This document shows, in pieces, positions 1 through 5,293 of a DNA stretch of 5,293 nucleotides. The position numbers and the translations under genes are program-made. Location of the stretch: the NCBI GenBank assembly GCA_030673645.1, contig DAOVIO010000229.1, positions 1 to 5,293 of the forward strand, written 5' to 3'. The notes beneath the pieces are model-generated. The model searched no databases and was not told the origin of the DNA. It saw nothing but the letters and a program-made list of their open reading frames with translations. Every line of letters begins with the position of its first letter. Positions within the stretch are counted from its first letter, which is position 1. This DNA is from JAGLSB01 sp023135955. GTDB taxonomy: Bacteria; Bacteroidota; Bacteroidia; Bacteroidales; GCA-2748055.

Positions 1-1
1 C

Positions 2-130
2 TGTGCAACCCAAATTGAAATGGAACAAAAAATAAAACAAATGCAGAAAAGACATATTAAACGAAAAGCAGATATCGATTGGAATTACAATAAACAAAAA
101 TTGGAACAATCAAAGAAATTAACTTCGTAA
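2..130 (+). CDS. C-terminal end of a Lys/Gln-rich protein, 5'-truncated (possible transposase tail)
   Basis: The frame is open from the window edge (codon TGT at 2-4) to TAA at 128-130, giving 42 residues that end in ...LEQSKKLTS. The peptide is strongly basic and polar, rich in K, Q and E, with a predicted helical pattern (EMEQKIKQMQKRHIKRK, then a short segment with DIDWNYN). No start lies before the window, so this is the tail of a longer protein. The same peptide, from the second residue on, is encoded on the minus strand at the other end of the window within the inverted repeat. A repeated gene 3' end stopping seven bases before the repeat boundary suggests a transposase whose stop codon lies in the element's terminus. 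The residues alone do not identify a family, and a duplicated non-transposase gene is possible. Confidence 0.6.
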   Translation, partial: CATQIEMEQKIKQMQKRHIKRKADIDWNYNKQKLEQSKKLTS

Positions 131-137
131 AGTAGAA
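5..137 (+). repeat. Left arm of a perfect 133-bp inverted repeat
   Basis: This stretch is identical, base for base, to the reverse complement of 5161-5293; I aligned the whole length and found no mismatch. Identity stops abruptly at position 138, so the inner boundary is sharp. The arm contains the 3' end of a reading frame (stop at 128-130) and only seven further bases before identity ends. A shared gene end followed directly by a sharp boundary is what two copies of an insertion sequence in opposite orientation would give. No family-specific terminal motif was recognised, so the insertion-sequence reading is inference; the repeat itself is certain. Confidence 0.97.
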
Positions 138-176
138 CTAAATAATAATTGAGTAAATAATTTTTTTGTACATTAG

Positions 177-184
177 AACTTTTG
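177..184 (+). promoter_or_regulatory. Weak candidate -7 box for the Yip1-like gene
   Basis: AACTTTTG matches the Bacteroidota -7 consensus TAnnTTTG at five of six fixed positions and would place transcription start about 35 bases before the ATG at 227. The nearest upstream TTG (149-151) is 25 bases away, longer than the usual -33 spacing, so this is a weak call. No Shine-Dalgarno sequence precedes the ATG; the leader is A-rich, as is common in this phylum. Confidence 0.25.
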
Positions 185-226
185 AATACTCCTTTAAAGA
201 TATATTACTAACTAAAACCTAAGATT

Positions 227-946
227 ATGAGTAGTGAAACTTTCAATTTTAATCAGTTTATTAAGGATTCAATAAATTCCGTAACACAACCAAAAGAATA
301 CTTCTCCACTTTAAAGATTGATGGTGGAATAGGAGTTCCTATTGTAAAAGCTGTTGTCTATGGAGCAATAGCAGGAATTATTGCCCTTATATGGAGTTTA
401 TTAAATATTGGCTCTGTTACAGGTGGATTATTAGGAAGTGCTGTTGGTGTTATGGCTTTTGTATGGGTTATCATCGGAGCAATTATCGTATTATTTATTG
501 GAGCTGTCATTACACTCATTGTTTCTGCTATATGCGGGGGGTCAACAGATTATGTAGCGAATACCAGTGTTACAGCTTCACTTATGGTGTTAATGCCAGT
601 TAATGCTTTATTTGGATTCGTAAGCGGACCTTTCGGTACAGCAATTAATATTTTGATTAATTTCTATGCTTTGTATATGTTATACCATGCTCTTGTTGGA
701 AGTCTTAAAGCAAAAGAAAACAGTGCTAAGATTCTTAATTTAGTTCTGGCAGGAATAATTGTAATTTTTATGATCATTGGATTAGGAGCAAAAAAAACTG
801 CTGATAATTTCTTAGATGATTATGGTGATGAAATGGAAAAAGCTGTGGAAGATTACGGAAAAGAAATGGAAAAAGGATTGAAGGATTTGGCAAAGGAATT
901 TGAAGATGCCGTCGAGGAAATGGAAGAAGCTGAAGAAGAAAATTAG
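227..946 (+). CDS. Yip1-like integral membrane protein with acidic 11-residue-repeat tail
   Basis: This 239-residue protein resembles the bacterial YIP1-domain family, whose biochemical role is not established. The N-terminus (about 1-38) is soluble and contains the family-like pattern NFNQFIKDSIN...QPKEYF, followed by about five hydrophobic segments: roughly 39-60, 66-84, 85-103, 114-154 (probably one long or two short spans with a GPFG turn) and 168-187. After KK at 189-190 the rest is a highly charged helix. Residues 198-239 form an 11-residue repeat: 198-208, 209-219, 220-230 and a partial 231-239. Each has an aromatic or hydrophobic residue near position 2, M/F at position 6 and hydrophobics at positions 9-10. 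This predicts a membrane-surface or self-associating amphipathic helix. The gene stands alone: the left repeat arm lies 89 bases upstream and a strong terminator follows. The ATG is chosen because the family-like N-terminus begins right after it. Confidence 0.8.
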   Translation: MSSETFNFNQFIKDSINSVTQPKEYFSTLKIDGGIGVPIVKAVVYGAIAGIIALIWSLLNIGSVTGGLLGSAVGVMAFVWVIIGAIIVLFIGAVITLIVSAICGGSTDYVANTSVTASLMVLMPVNALFGFVSGPFGTAINILINFYALYMLYHALVGSLKAKENSAKILNLVLAGIIVIFMIIGLGAKKTADNFLDDYGDEMEKAVEDYGKEMEKGLKDLAKEFEDAVEEMEEAEEEN

Positions 947-962
947 ACAATCATATTTACAC

Positions 963-998
963 AAGCTACTCTGGTTAATAATCAGGGTAGCTTTTTTT
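963..998 (+). terminator. Rho-independent terminator after the Yip1-like gene
   Basis: Arms AAGCTACTCTG (963-973) and CAGGGTAGCTT (983-993) pair over 11 bp with one G-T wobble around a 9-base loop, followed by seven T (992-998). It begins 16 bases after the stop codon of the upstream gene. The T-tract runs into the stop codon (997-999) of the convergent iron-sulfur flavoprotein gene. On the minus strand the same hairpin is followed only by TTGTGTAAAT, so it is a strong terminator rightward and at best a weak one leftward. Confidence 0.92.
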
Positions 999-2046
999 AT
1001 TTCTGTGGTGCATTGTATCTTCTCCAAAATCTGAATCTTGTTAATGTAGAATAACTAATCAGTATATTAAAAAATCTATACCTCAATAAAAAATGCATTA
1101 GCCTGTATCCCAAAAACACTAAAATAAATCCGAAAACTATCATAAAAGAATAGAATAATAAATCGAAATGAGAAGAAAGCCATGATGAGTTTATCAGATC
1201 ATGTTTAGCTAATAATTTAATAACTGAGTATGGGACAAGAGAAAATGCAAGCCACCAAATTAGGAAAGTATAAGAGTGAGCGGTTTGAATAGCTTGTTTC
1301 GGACAGTTATTCATGCATTTCATACAACTTTCGCAGGAGAATGTCCAGAAATTTCTTGTGTCAATTATTTCAATCGCATTCACCGGACAGCTTTTAATAC
1401 AAATGCCACAATTATCACATTTATTAGTTGCAAAAAAGGTTTTAGCAAGGGCGAAACGGCCAAATAAATAATAAGCCATTGCAATTGGACTTATAGCTAG
1501 ATCGATAGGTAAATCAAATAATCCGCGATGAACCCTTTTCCCTGCAAATATTCTCTCAGAAAAAAAATAAACTATCTTTTTGCACCGTCGGAAAATCGAA
1601 TCAACAACATTTTTTCTTAATCCGGGATGAAGAGAAATCCAGTTAGATGGTAAATCCAGTGGTCTGAAAGCTTTTATCCTATATCCCTTAATTTTTAAAA
1701 TAATAGCAGGCAACAACAAGGCAAGTCCACTCAAACCAGGTGTAAATAGCTTATATAATTTCATGCCCGCTCTGGTATTTAATAGAAATACATCAGATTT
1801 TGCTTTAGGAAATTTTGTCAGGAATTTTAAAACCAATGGTGGAGCATTAAATCCATGAGTAGGATAACAAAAACCTAATAATGCATCATTAGGAAGTTCA
1901 ATAGAATCAAAGCCTTTAATTTCAGAAATATTTACAAGCTGTGCTTCAATATTTTTTGTTTTGGCATTTTCAACAATCCATCCCGCTGCGGTTTTAGCAT
2001 TACCGGTTCCAGAAAAATAAAAAACTATAATTTTGGAATAATTCAC
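997..2046 (-). CDS. EFR1-type flavodoxin-like / 2x[4Fe-4S] ferredoxin with membrane C-terminus
   Basis: This 349-residue protein is probably an electron carrier joining an FMN-binding flavodoxin-like domain to a dicluster ferredoxin. Near the N-terminus, FYFSGTGNAKTA (9-20) is the FMN-phosphate loop; CYPTHGFNAPP (60-70) and LLNTRAG (88-94) fit later flavodoxin loops. The cluster motifs are CDNCGICIKSCP (Cys 210, 213, 216, 220) and CESCMKCMNNCP (Cys 238, 241, 244, 248), both complete CxxCxxCxxxCP. After them come two hydrophobic stretches, about 260-280 and 295-321, and a basic tail with RFRFWRRYNAP. Typical EFR1 proteins, as I recall, end soon after the second cluster, so this one appears membrane-anchored. 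The start is GTG (2044-2046 reads CAC on the plus strand). An in-frame TAA 15 bases upstream rules out a longer protein, and the first internal Met (95) would remove the FMN loop. The physiological partner is unknown. Confidence 0.88.
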   Translation of the reverse strand: MNYSKIIVFYFSGTGNAKTAAGWIVENAKTKNIEAQLVNISEIKGFDSIELPNDALLGFCYPTHGFNAPPLVLKFLTKFPKAKSDVFLLNTRAGMKLYKLFTPGLSGLALLLPAIILKIKGYRIKAFRPLDLPSNWISLHPGLRKNVVDSIFRRCKKIVYFFSERIFAGKRVHRGLFDLPIDLAISPIAMAYYLFGRFALAKTFFATNKCDNCGICIKSCPVNAIEIIDTRNFWTFSCESCMKCMNNCPKQAIQTAHSYTFLIWWLAFSLVPYSVIKLLAKHDLINSSWLSSHFDLLFYSFMIVFGFILVFLGYRLMHFLLRYRFFNILISYSTLTRFRFWRRYNAPQK

Positions 2047-2089
2047 CGAATAAAGTCTTTAGCATTCTTTAATAAATTCAATCTTTTAG

Positions 2090-2097
2090 CAAATATA
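2090..2097 (-). promoter_or_regulatory. -7 box of the EFR1-type gene promoter
   Basis: On the minus strand this reads TATATTTG, a perfect match to the Bacteroidota -7 consensus TAnnTTTG, 43 bases upstream of the GTG start. That implies a leader of roughly 35 bases. The -33 element is poor: the closest TTG lies 14 bases upstream rather than the usual 19 or so. The call rests on the -7 match and its position. Confidence 0.45.
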
Positions 2098-2158
2098 TCA
2101 GATTTCCTTCTCAATAACATATAATATTTATAATTGCTTTAGCTTTACTTTGACCTAA

Positions 2159-2181
2159 TAATCTGTTAGTTAGTCAGATTA
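2159..2181. other. Short perfect hairpin in the intergenic region
   Basis: TAATCTG (2159-2165) and CAGATTA (2175-2181) form a 7-bp stem around a 9-base loop made of near-repeats (TTAGTTAGT). No T-tract follows on either strand, so it is unlikely to be an intrinsic terminator. It lies between the promoter of the EFR1-type gene and the decayed gene and could be an operator-like palindrome, or chance in AT-rich DNA. Confidence 0.3.
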
Positions 2182-2230
2182 CTAGAACATTATAAGTCTT
2201 GCAGCGTTTAAAGAACAAAGCTTAATTGAT

Positions 2231-2661
2231 CTAGTGAAGATAAGCCTTAATATAGCTGATACAGAAATAGTAATGATTTATTTTCGAGGCAGATCCAATA
2301 TCATATAGGGAAATACTCCAATTAATGGGACCATTTGGCATTGCACGATAATACCACATACCTCCTGTAATGATTATTTTCAAAGATGCTCCTGCAGATA
2401 AATTTGCAGCTAAACTCAAACCAGAACTAAAACTAGTTTTATTCCCAAATGAGACAATATTTTAACATTTACTGAAGTCTTATCAGTAATATCTGAAAGA
2501 GCATATAATGTTAAAGGAGAATTTGAATTCTGACCTGTAATTTCATTAAAGGAACCACTTTAGTTTCTATAGTAAGTTGTGTCAAATATCTCTATAAATT
2601 AGGAATAATCCAGATAGAATATATCAATCCTTATGAAATTACTTGGATTTAACCAATAATA
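2231..2661 (-). pseudogene. Probable decayed gene fragment (beta-sandwich-like C-terminal region?)
   Basis: This 431-base stretch has no intact gene, but its minus-strand translation looks like former coding sequence. One frame reads FIRIDIFYLDYS, stop (2599-2601), FIEIFDTTYYRN, stop (2560-2562), SGSFNEITGQNSNSPLTLY..., then TDKTSVNVKILSHLG. After a one-base shift near 2440-2446 it continues as NKTSFSSGLSLAANLSAGA, SLKIIITGGMWYY and on to a stop at 2231-2233. The alternating hydrophobic and polar pattern and the SVNVKI / SLKIIITG strands resemble the C-terminal beta-sandwich of secreted glycosidases, but I cannot name a family. It lies just downstream of, and in the same orientation as, the heparinase-like gene, so it may be a relic of the same locus. 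A chance open frame is possible; the downstream end is uncertain. Confidence 0.45.
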
Positions 2662-5139
2662 TTACTTACTCACAATGAGTTTTCTATAAACTACTTCTCT
2701 CCCAAGTTTAGTCTGAACCAGAAAGGTTCCAGAATTCCAACTTGAAATATCAATTCGCATATTAATGTTTGGATTAGAAGGCAGATGCTCGTGCCAAACT
2801 ACTTGTCCCAATAAATTATATACGGATATCGATCCCTCAATTACCTGATCTGATTCCATATTAATCATCACATATTTTTTAGCTGGATTGGGATAGAAAT
2901 TAATTTTTAGTTTATTTGATAATTCCGACTCTGATATTATTGAGACAATTGTTTTTTCATATGTGAATTTATGGGTTCCCGCTGGAATATCTACCTTCAG
3001 CCAGCCTTCTCCGGAATCTTTTTCAGGAACCAATTCATTATTAATGTAAATACCAATTATCCCAGGATTATAAAAAGTGACTTCCTGGATTTCAGAAGCG
3101 ATTATTGAGCCATAAGAACGATTGGAATAAAGACTAATTTTACTGTCCGATTTAAACCCAAAGCCGCCAATCTTAATTGATTTGGAACCGCTAGCAAAAT
3201 AGAATCTGCAGAGTTCATTGTTCATACGAATTATTGCATTATCACCCATAAAGGAAAAAAAACTGGTATTTATTTCTTGTTCGCCGGAAGAGGTTATGGC
3301 ATAATCTATTGTTGAAGCAGCAGAATGTTTTATTGATACTCCTGTAAAGTTCATACCTTCAAATCGTTTCATCGTAGATTTGGCATGCGATTTGTCATGG
3401 GGAAATAAAATTGTAGCAATCATCGCTTTCCCATTTGCATCTAAATTGTATTTTGCATCAATGTATTTACCAACGAAAGAATCTCCACTACTCATATTGG
3501 CCAGTACGCCATCTTTCAGCCTTACCGACTCTGGTTTTGTTCCTAAGAAAATTGAAAGTTGAACTTCATTTGAACTCAAGGATATTGGAGCTATTTTAGC
3601 ATTATACTCAGTATTCTCTATTACCGGAACAAAATTATGAGCATTTGGATGCCAGTACACATTACATGTTTCCTCGTAATCTGATTCCAACTCATCAAAC
3701 ACAATCCAATAACCAGGTAAACTGACTTTTGGATGGACAAATTGAAAATATCTGATGTGATTTCCTCCAAAGGGTAAAGTAAATGTTGTTCCCAAATTTG
3801 AAAGGCCTTTGGCATAGTCAATATCATTTTCTGTAAAACCTTCCACAATGCCTCCTCCAAATTTCCTTACATGACTCTCACCATTAATCGTAGCTGTATT
3901 CCCTGAACGGGAATCGTTATGTCTGTAATCCCAGGAGAAACCAAGGATATCCTGATCAATTCTTACATCATAGCCTGAATTGCGTAAAACATGCTCACCA
4001 TAGGCACATAAATGCAGAGCATTAATATCACTATGTGAATGCCATACGGCTTTTTTGGCATTCCACATTGCGCCAGCCAGATCATTCTGACTACCAGCTC
4101 CTTCCAAAAACCAGGCTCCTCCATTTGGGAATATTTTACTAATAGGAGTTATAGCTTCACCTGGTGGATCTGCTATTGTAAGATATGAAAGCAATGTGCC
4201 GCCTGGTTCTTCAGATTGATATGCCCAGGAAGCGTGCCCTTTTGCAAGATCAGAGAACCTACCTGCCCTGAATCCAGCATCTCTTCGATACCAGCGATCC
4301 GATCCTGAATCGCCAAATGTGTAACTTAATCGGAAAGGTGAAATTGAATATCCATAAAGCCATTCATAGAATTTTATCAATCTGTCATCTGTGTAAGTTT
4401 TCTTAATTCCAGTAAAATCAAGCACATCTAAAAAATAGGTTTTAGCGAAACGATCATAATTTAATCGAGCAGCCGGGTAACTGCCTCCATTATATCCTAC
4501 ACCATCCGGACTTATTTGATGAACCAACTCCGGGTAATATCGTAGAGCATAAATAAGGTTACTTTGAGTGTATAACTCCCATACACCTATTAATCCGAAG
4601 GCATTTAACTTCCAGGAAGAAATATTAATTTTAAATATCCTGTCAGAGATGATTGCCTCATACGATGTTCTTTTATCAATATCCAAATCATCGTACATAA
4701 CGTCCATTGCAATTAACAAAACAAAATAACAACTACCGATAGCCTTTGCCTGTGAACTGGATTGGTCATCTCCTAAAAGAAGATCGGTGTCCTTTTCAAT
4801 TTTATCTAAAATTACTTCTGCATTTCGAACATAAGTTGCTTTATTATCCGGATCCAAAATATAGAGTAAGGCATTAGCAGCTACCAGATTTTGAATATTT
4901 ACACAGTTTATTGTTAAGTTAAGGGTTGGAGTGTAGGTTTTATTATATGCAAGTTCTGCATTATTTTTAATTTTACTCCATGGATAGGTATCCTGCTTCA
5001 AGAAAAGATCAACGTAATTGTCTTTTGAAGTCAACAGAAAGGGGTGTTCTTTTGTTGATTGGGAATAACAAGTAAATATATTTAATAAAGTCAGTAGTAA
5101 AACGAAAATCTTTTTTGTCATGGGTCTCAATTTTGACAT
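2662..5139 (-). CDS. Secreted heparinase II/III-family polysaccharide lyase with T9SS type A sorting domain
   Basis: This 825-residue protein probably cleaves a uronic-acid-containing polysaccharide by beta-elimination; the substrate cannot be told from sequence. Layout: signal peptide TKKIFVLLLTLLNIFTCYSQ (8-27); a helical, toroid-like region about 40-340 with YNGGSYPAARLNYDR (216-230), a likely site of the catalytic tyrosine; a heparinase II/III-like beta domain about 341-560 with WHSHSDINALHL (366-377; His367, His369, Asp371) and YRHNDSRSGN (405-414); further beta-rich sequence to about 735; and a C-terminal sorting domain from INFYPNPAKK (746-755) to LIVSK, typical of cargo exported by T9SS. 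Two starts are possible. The first ATG (5139) has AAAAAAGG directly abutting it, a poor spacing. The second, Met7 (codon 5119-5121), gives a more standard signal peptide and is my preference. The repeat arm ends 21 bases upstream of the first ATG, so any promoter must lie in the arm or beyond. No clear terminator follows. Confidence 0.88.
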   Translation of the reverse strand: MSKLRPMTKKIFVLLLTLLNIFTCYSQSTKEHPFLLTSKDNYVDLFLKQDTYPWSKIKNNAELAYNKTYTPTLNLTINCVNIQNLVAANALLYILDPDNKATYVRNAEVILDKIEKDTDLLLGDDQSSSQAKAIGSCYFVLLIAMDVMYDDLDIDKRTSYEAIISDRIFKINISSWKLNAFGLIGVWELYTQSNLIYALRYYPELVHQISPDGVGYNGGSYPAARLNYDRFAKTYFLDVLDFTGIKKTYTDDRLIKFYEWLYGYSISPFRLSYTFGDSGSDRWYRRDAGFRAGRFSDLAKGHASWAYQSEEPGGTLLSYLTIADPPGEAITPISKIFPNGGAWFLEGAGSQNDLAGAMWNAKKAVWHSHSDINALHLCAYGEHVLRNSGYDVRIDQDILGFSWDYRHNDSRSGNTATINGESHVRKFGGGIVEGFTENDIDYAKGLSNLGTTFTLPFGGNHIRYFQFVHPKVSLPGYWIVFDELESDYEETCNVYWHPNAHNFVPVIENTEYNAKIAPISLSSNEVQLSIFLGTKPESVRLKDGVLANMSSGDSFVGKYIDAKYNLDANGKAMIATILFPHDKSHAKSTMKRFEGMNFTGVSIKHSAASTIDYAITSSGEQEINTSFFSFMGDNAIIRMNNELCRFYFASGSKSIKIGGFGFKSDSKISLYSNRSYGSIIASEIQEVTFYNPGIIGIYINNELVPEKDSGEGWLKVDIPAGTHKFTYEKTIVSIISESELSNKLKINFYPNPAKKYVMINMESDQVIEGSISVYNLLGQVVWHEHLPSNPNINMRIDISSWNSGTFLVQTKLGREVVYRKLIVSK

Positions 5140-5167
5140 CCTTTTTTGTCTATTTATTAATTCTACT

Positions 5168-5293
5168 TTACGAAGTTAATTTCTTTGATTGTTCCAATTT
5201 TTGTTTATTGTAATTCCAATCGATATCTGCTTTTCGTTTAATATGTCTTTTCTGCATTTGTTTTATTTTTTGTTCCATTTCAATTTGGGTTGC
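5168..5293 (-). CDS. Second copy of the Lys/Gln-rich C-terminal peptide, 5'-truncated (possible transposase tail)
   Basis: The minus-strand frame is open from the window end (GCA at 5293-5291) to TAA at 5170-5168 and encodes 41 residues identical to the tail at the left edge (ATQIEME... to ...KKLTS). Both copies read inward toward the intact genes, so the two parent genes are convergent across the window. Complete nucleotide identity, including the seven bases after the stop, indicates a recent duplication or a mobile origin rather than selection on the protein alone. The N-terminal part lies outside the window. Confidence 0.6.
   Translation of the reverse strand, partial: ATQIEMEQKIKQMQKRHIKRKADIDWNYNKQKLEQSKKLTS
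5171..5197 (-). promoter_or_regulatory. Candidate outward promoter inside the right repeat arm
   Basis: On the minus strand TTG (5195-5197), a 16-base spacer and TAACTTCG (5171-5178) resemble the Bacteroidota -33/-7 promoter, the -7 box matching TAnnTTTG at five of six fixed positions. It would fire toward the heparinase-like gene with a short leader. The identical copy in the left arm (101-127, plus strand) faces the Yip1-like gene. The spacer is shorter than usual and the elements overlap coding sequence, so confidence is low. Confidence 0.22.

Larger units (their letters stand above)
5161..5293 (-). repeat. Right arm of the perfect 133-bp inverted repeat
   Basis: This arm is the exact reverse complement of 5-137 and reaches the last base of the window, so the repeat probably continues outside. 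The inner boundary is at 5160/5161, where the next base no longer pairs with position 138. Identical repeats at both ends are also how an assembled contig often terminates, because the assembler cannot resolve a repeat longer than its word size. Confidence 0.97.

Noticed and set aside
5..137. Reading the inverted repeat arms as attachment sites of an integrase or as CRISPR-like repeats
   Set aside because: There are only two copies, inverted, 133 bp long and coding for a protein tail; no integrase or short spaced repeat units are present in the window.
391..603. Open frame on the plus strand inside the Yip1-like gene
   Set aside because: It is a shifted-frame shadow: cysteine/tyrosine/tryptophan-rich translation with no family resemblance, fully inside a well-supported gene.
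812..1027. Minus-strand open frame rich in Phe and His across the Yip1 tail and terminator
   Set aside because: Its composition is the antisense of the GAA/AAA-rich acidic repeats, and it runs through a clear terminator.
1276..1467. Plus-strand open frame opposite the 4Fe-4S motifs
   Set aside because: Antisense shadow of the EFR1-type gene, whose two complete cysteine motifs show which strand codes.
3380..3860. Two short open frames (3380-3562 plus, 3621-3860 minus) within the lyase gene
   Set aside because: Both are alternate-frame shadows inside the continuous 825-residue lyase frame and show no independent start signal or motif.
5068..5139. Lipoprotein signal at the lyase N-terminus (Cys24)
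   Set aside because: The residues before the cysteine (NIFTC) do not fit a lipobox, and the T9SS sorting domain agrees with an ordinary signal peptide.
1..5293. A new multi-gene defence or metabolic system made of the three intact genes
   Set aside because: The genes are on different strands with separate promoters or terminators and no shared theme; nothing in the sequence ties them functionally.

Overview
The window is AT-rich DNA that looks like a member of the Bacteroidota. The evidence is a C-terminal type IX secretion (T9SS) sorting domain on a secreted polysaccharide-lyase-like enzyme, start codons with no clear Shine-Dalgarno sequence, and a perfect match to the Bacteroidota -7 promoter consensus (TAnnTTTG) upstream of one gene. 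The likely lifestyle is polysaccharide degradation, but the species cannot be named from the sequence.

Layout from left to right: (1) positions 5-137 are one arm of a perfect 133-bp inverted repeat carrying the last 41 codons of a lysine/glutamine-rich protein. (2) 227-946 (+) is a Yip1-like integral membrane protein with an acidic amphipathic tail of 11-residue repeats. (3) A strong rho-independent terminator at about 963-998 has a T-tract that overlaps the stop codon of the next gene, which is convergent. (4) 997-2046 (-) is an EFR1-type protein (flavodoxin-like domain plus two 4Fe-4S clusters) with a GTG start and a membrane-embedded C-terminal extension. (5) 2047-2661 has no intact gene; it holds the EFR1 promoter and, over about 2231-2661 on the minus strand, what looks like a decayed gene with two in-frame stops and a frameshift. 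(6) 2662-5139 (-) is a heparinase II/III-family protein with signal peptide and T9SS sorting domain. (7) 5161-5293 is the other arm of the inverted repeat, with the same 3' gene end reading inward.

The three intact genes do not form an obvious pathway: a membrane protein of unknown role, a membrane-bound iron-sulfur flavoprotein and a secreted polysaccharide lyase, each apparently its own transcription unit. The lyase and the decayed gene lie in the same orientation and may once have belonged to one degradation locus. The most notable structural feature is the flanking inverted repeat. It is best explained as the ends of two oppositely oriented copies of an insertion sequence, one of which sits only about 21 bp upstream of the lyase start. 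An invertible segment or an assembly or amplification artefact cannot be excluded. I see no CRISPR array, tRNA, rRNA or recognisable defence system, and no convincing undescribed multi-gene system.
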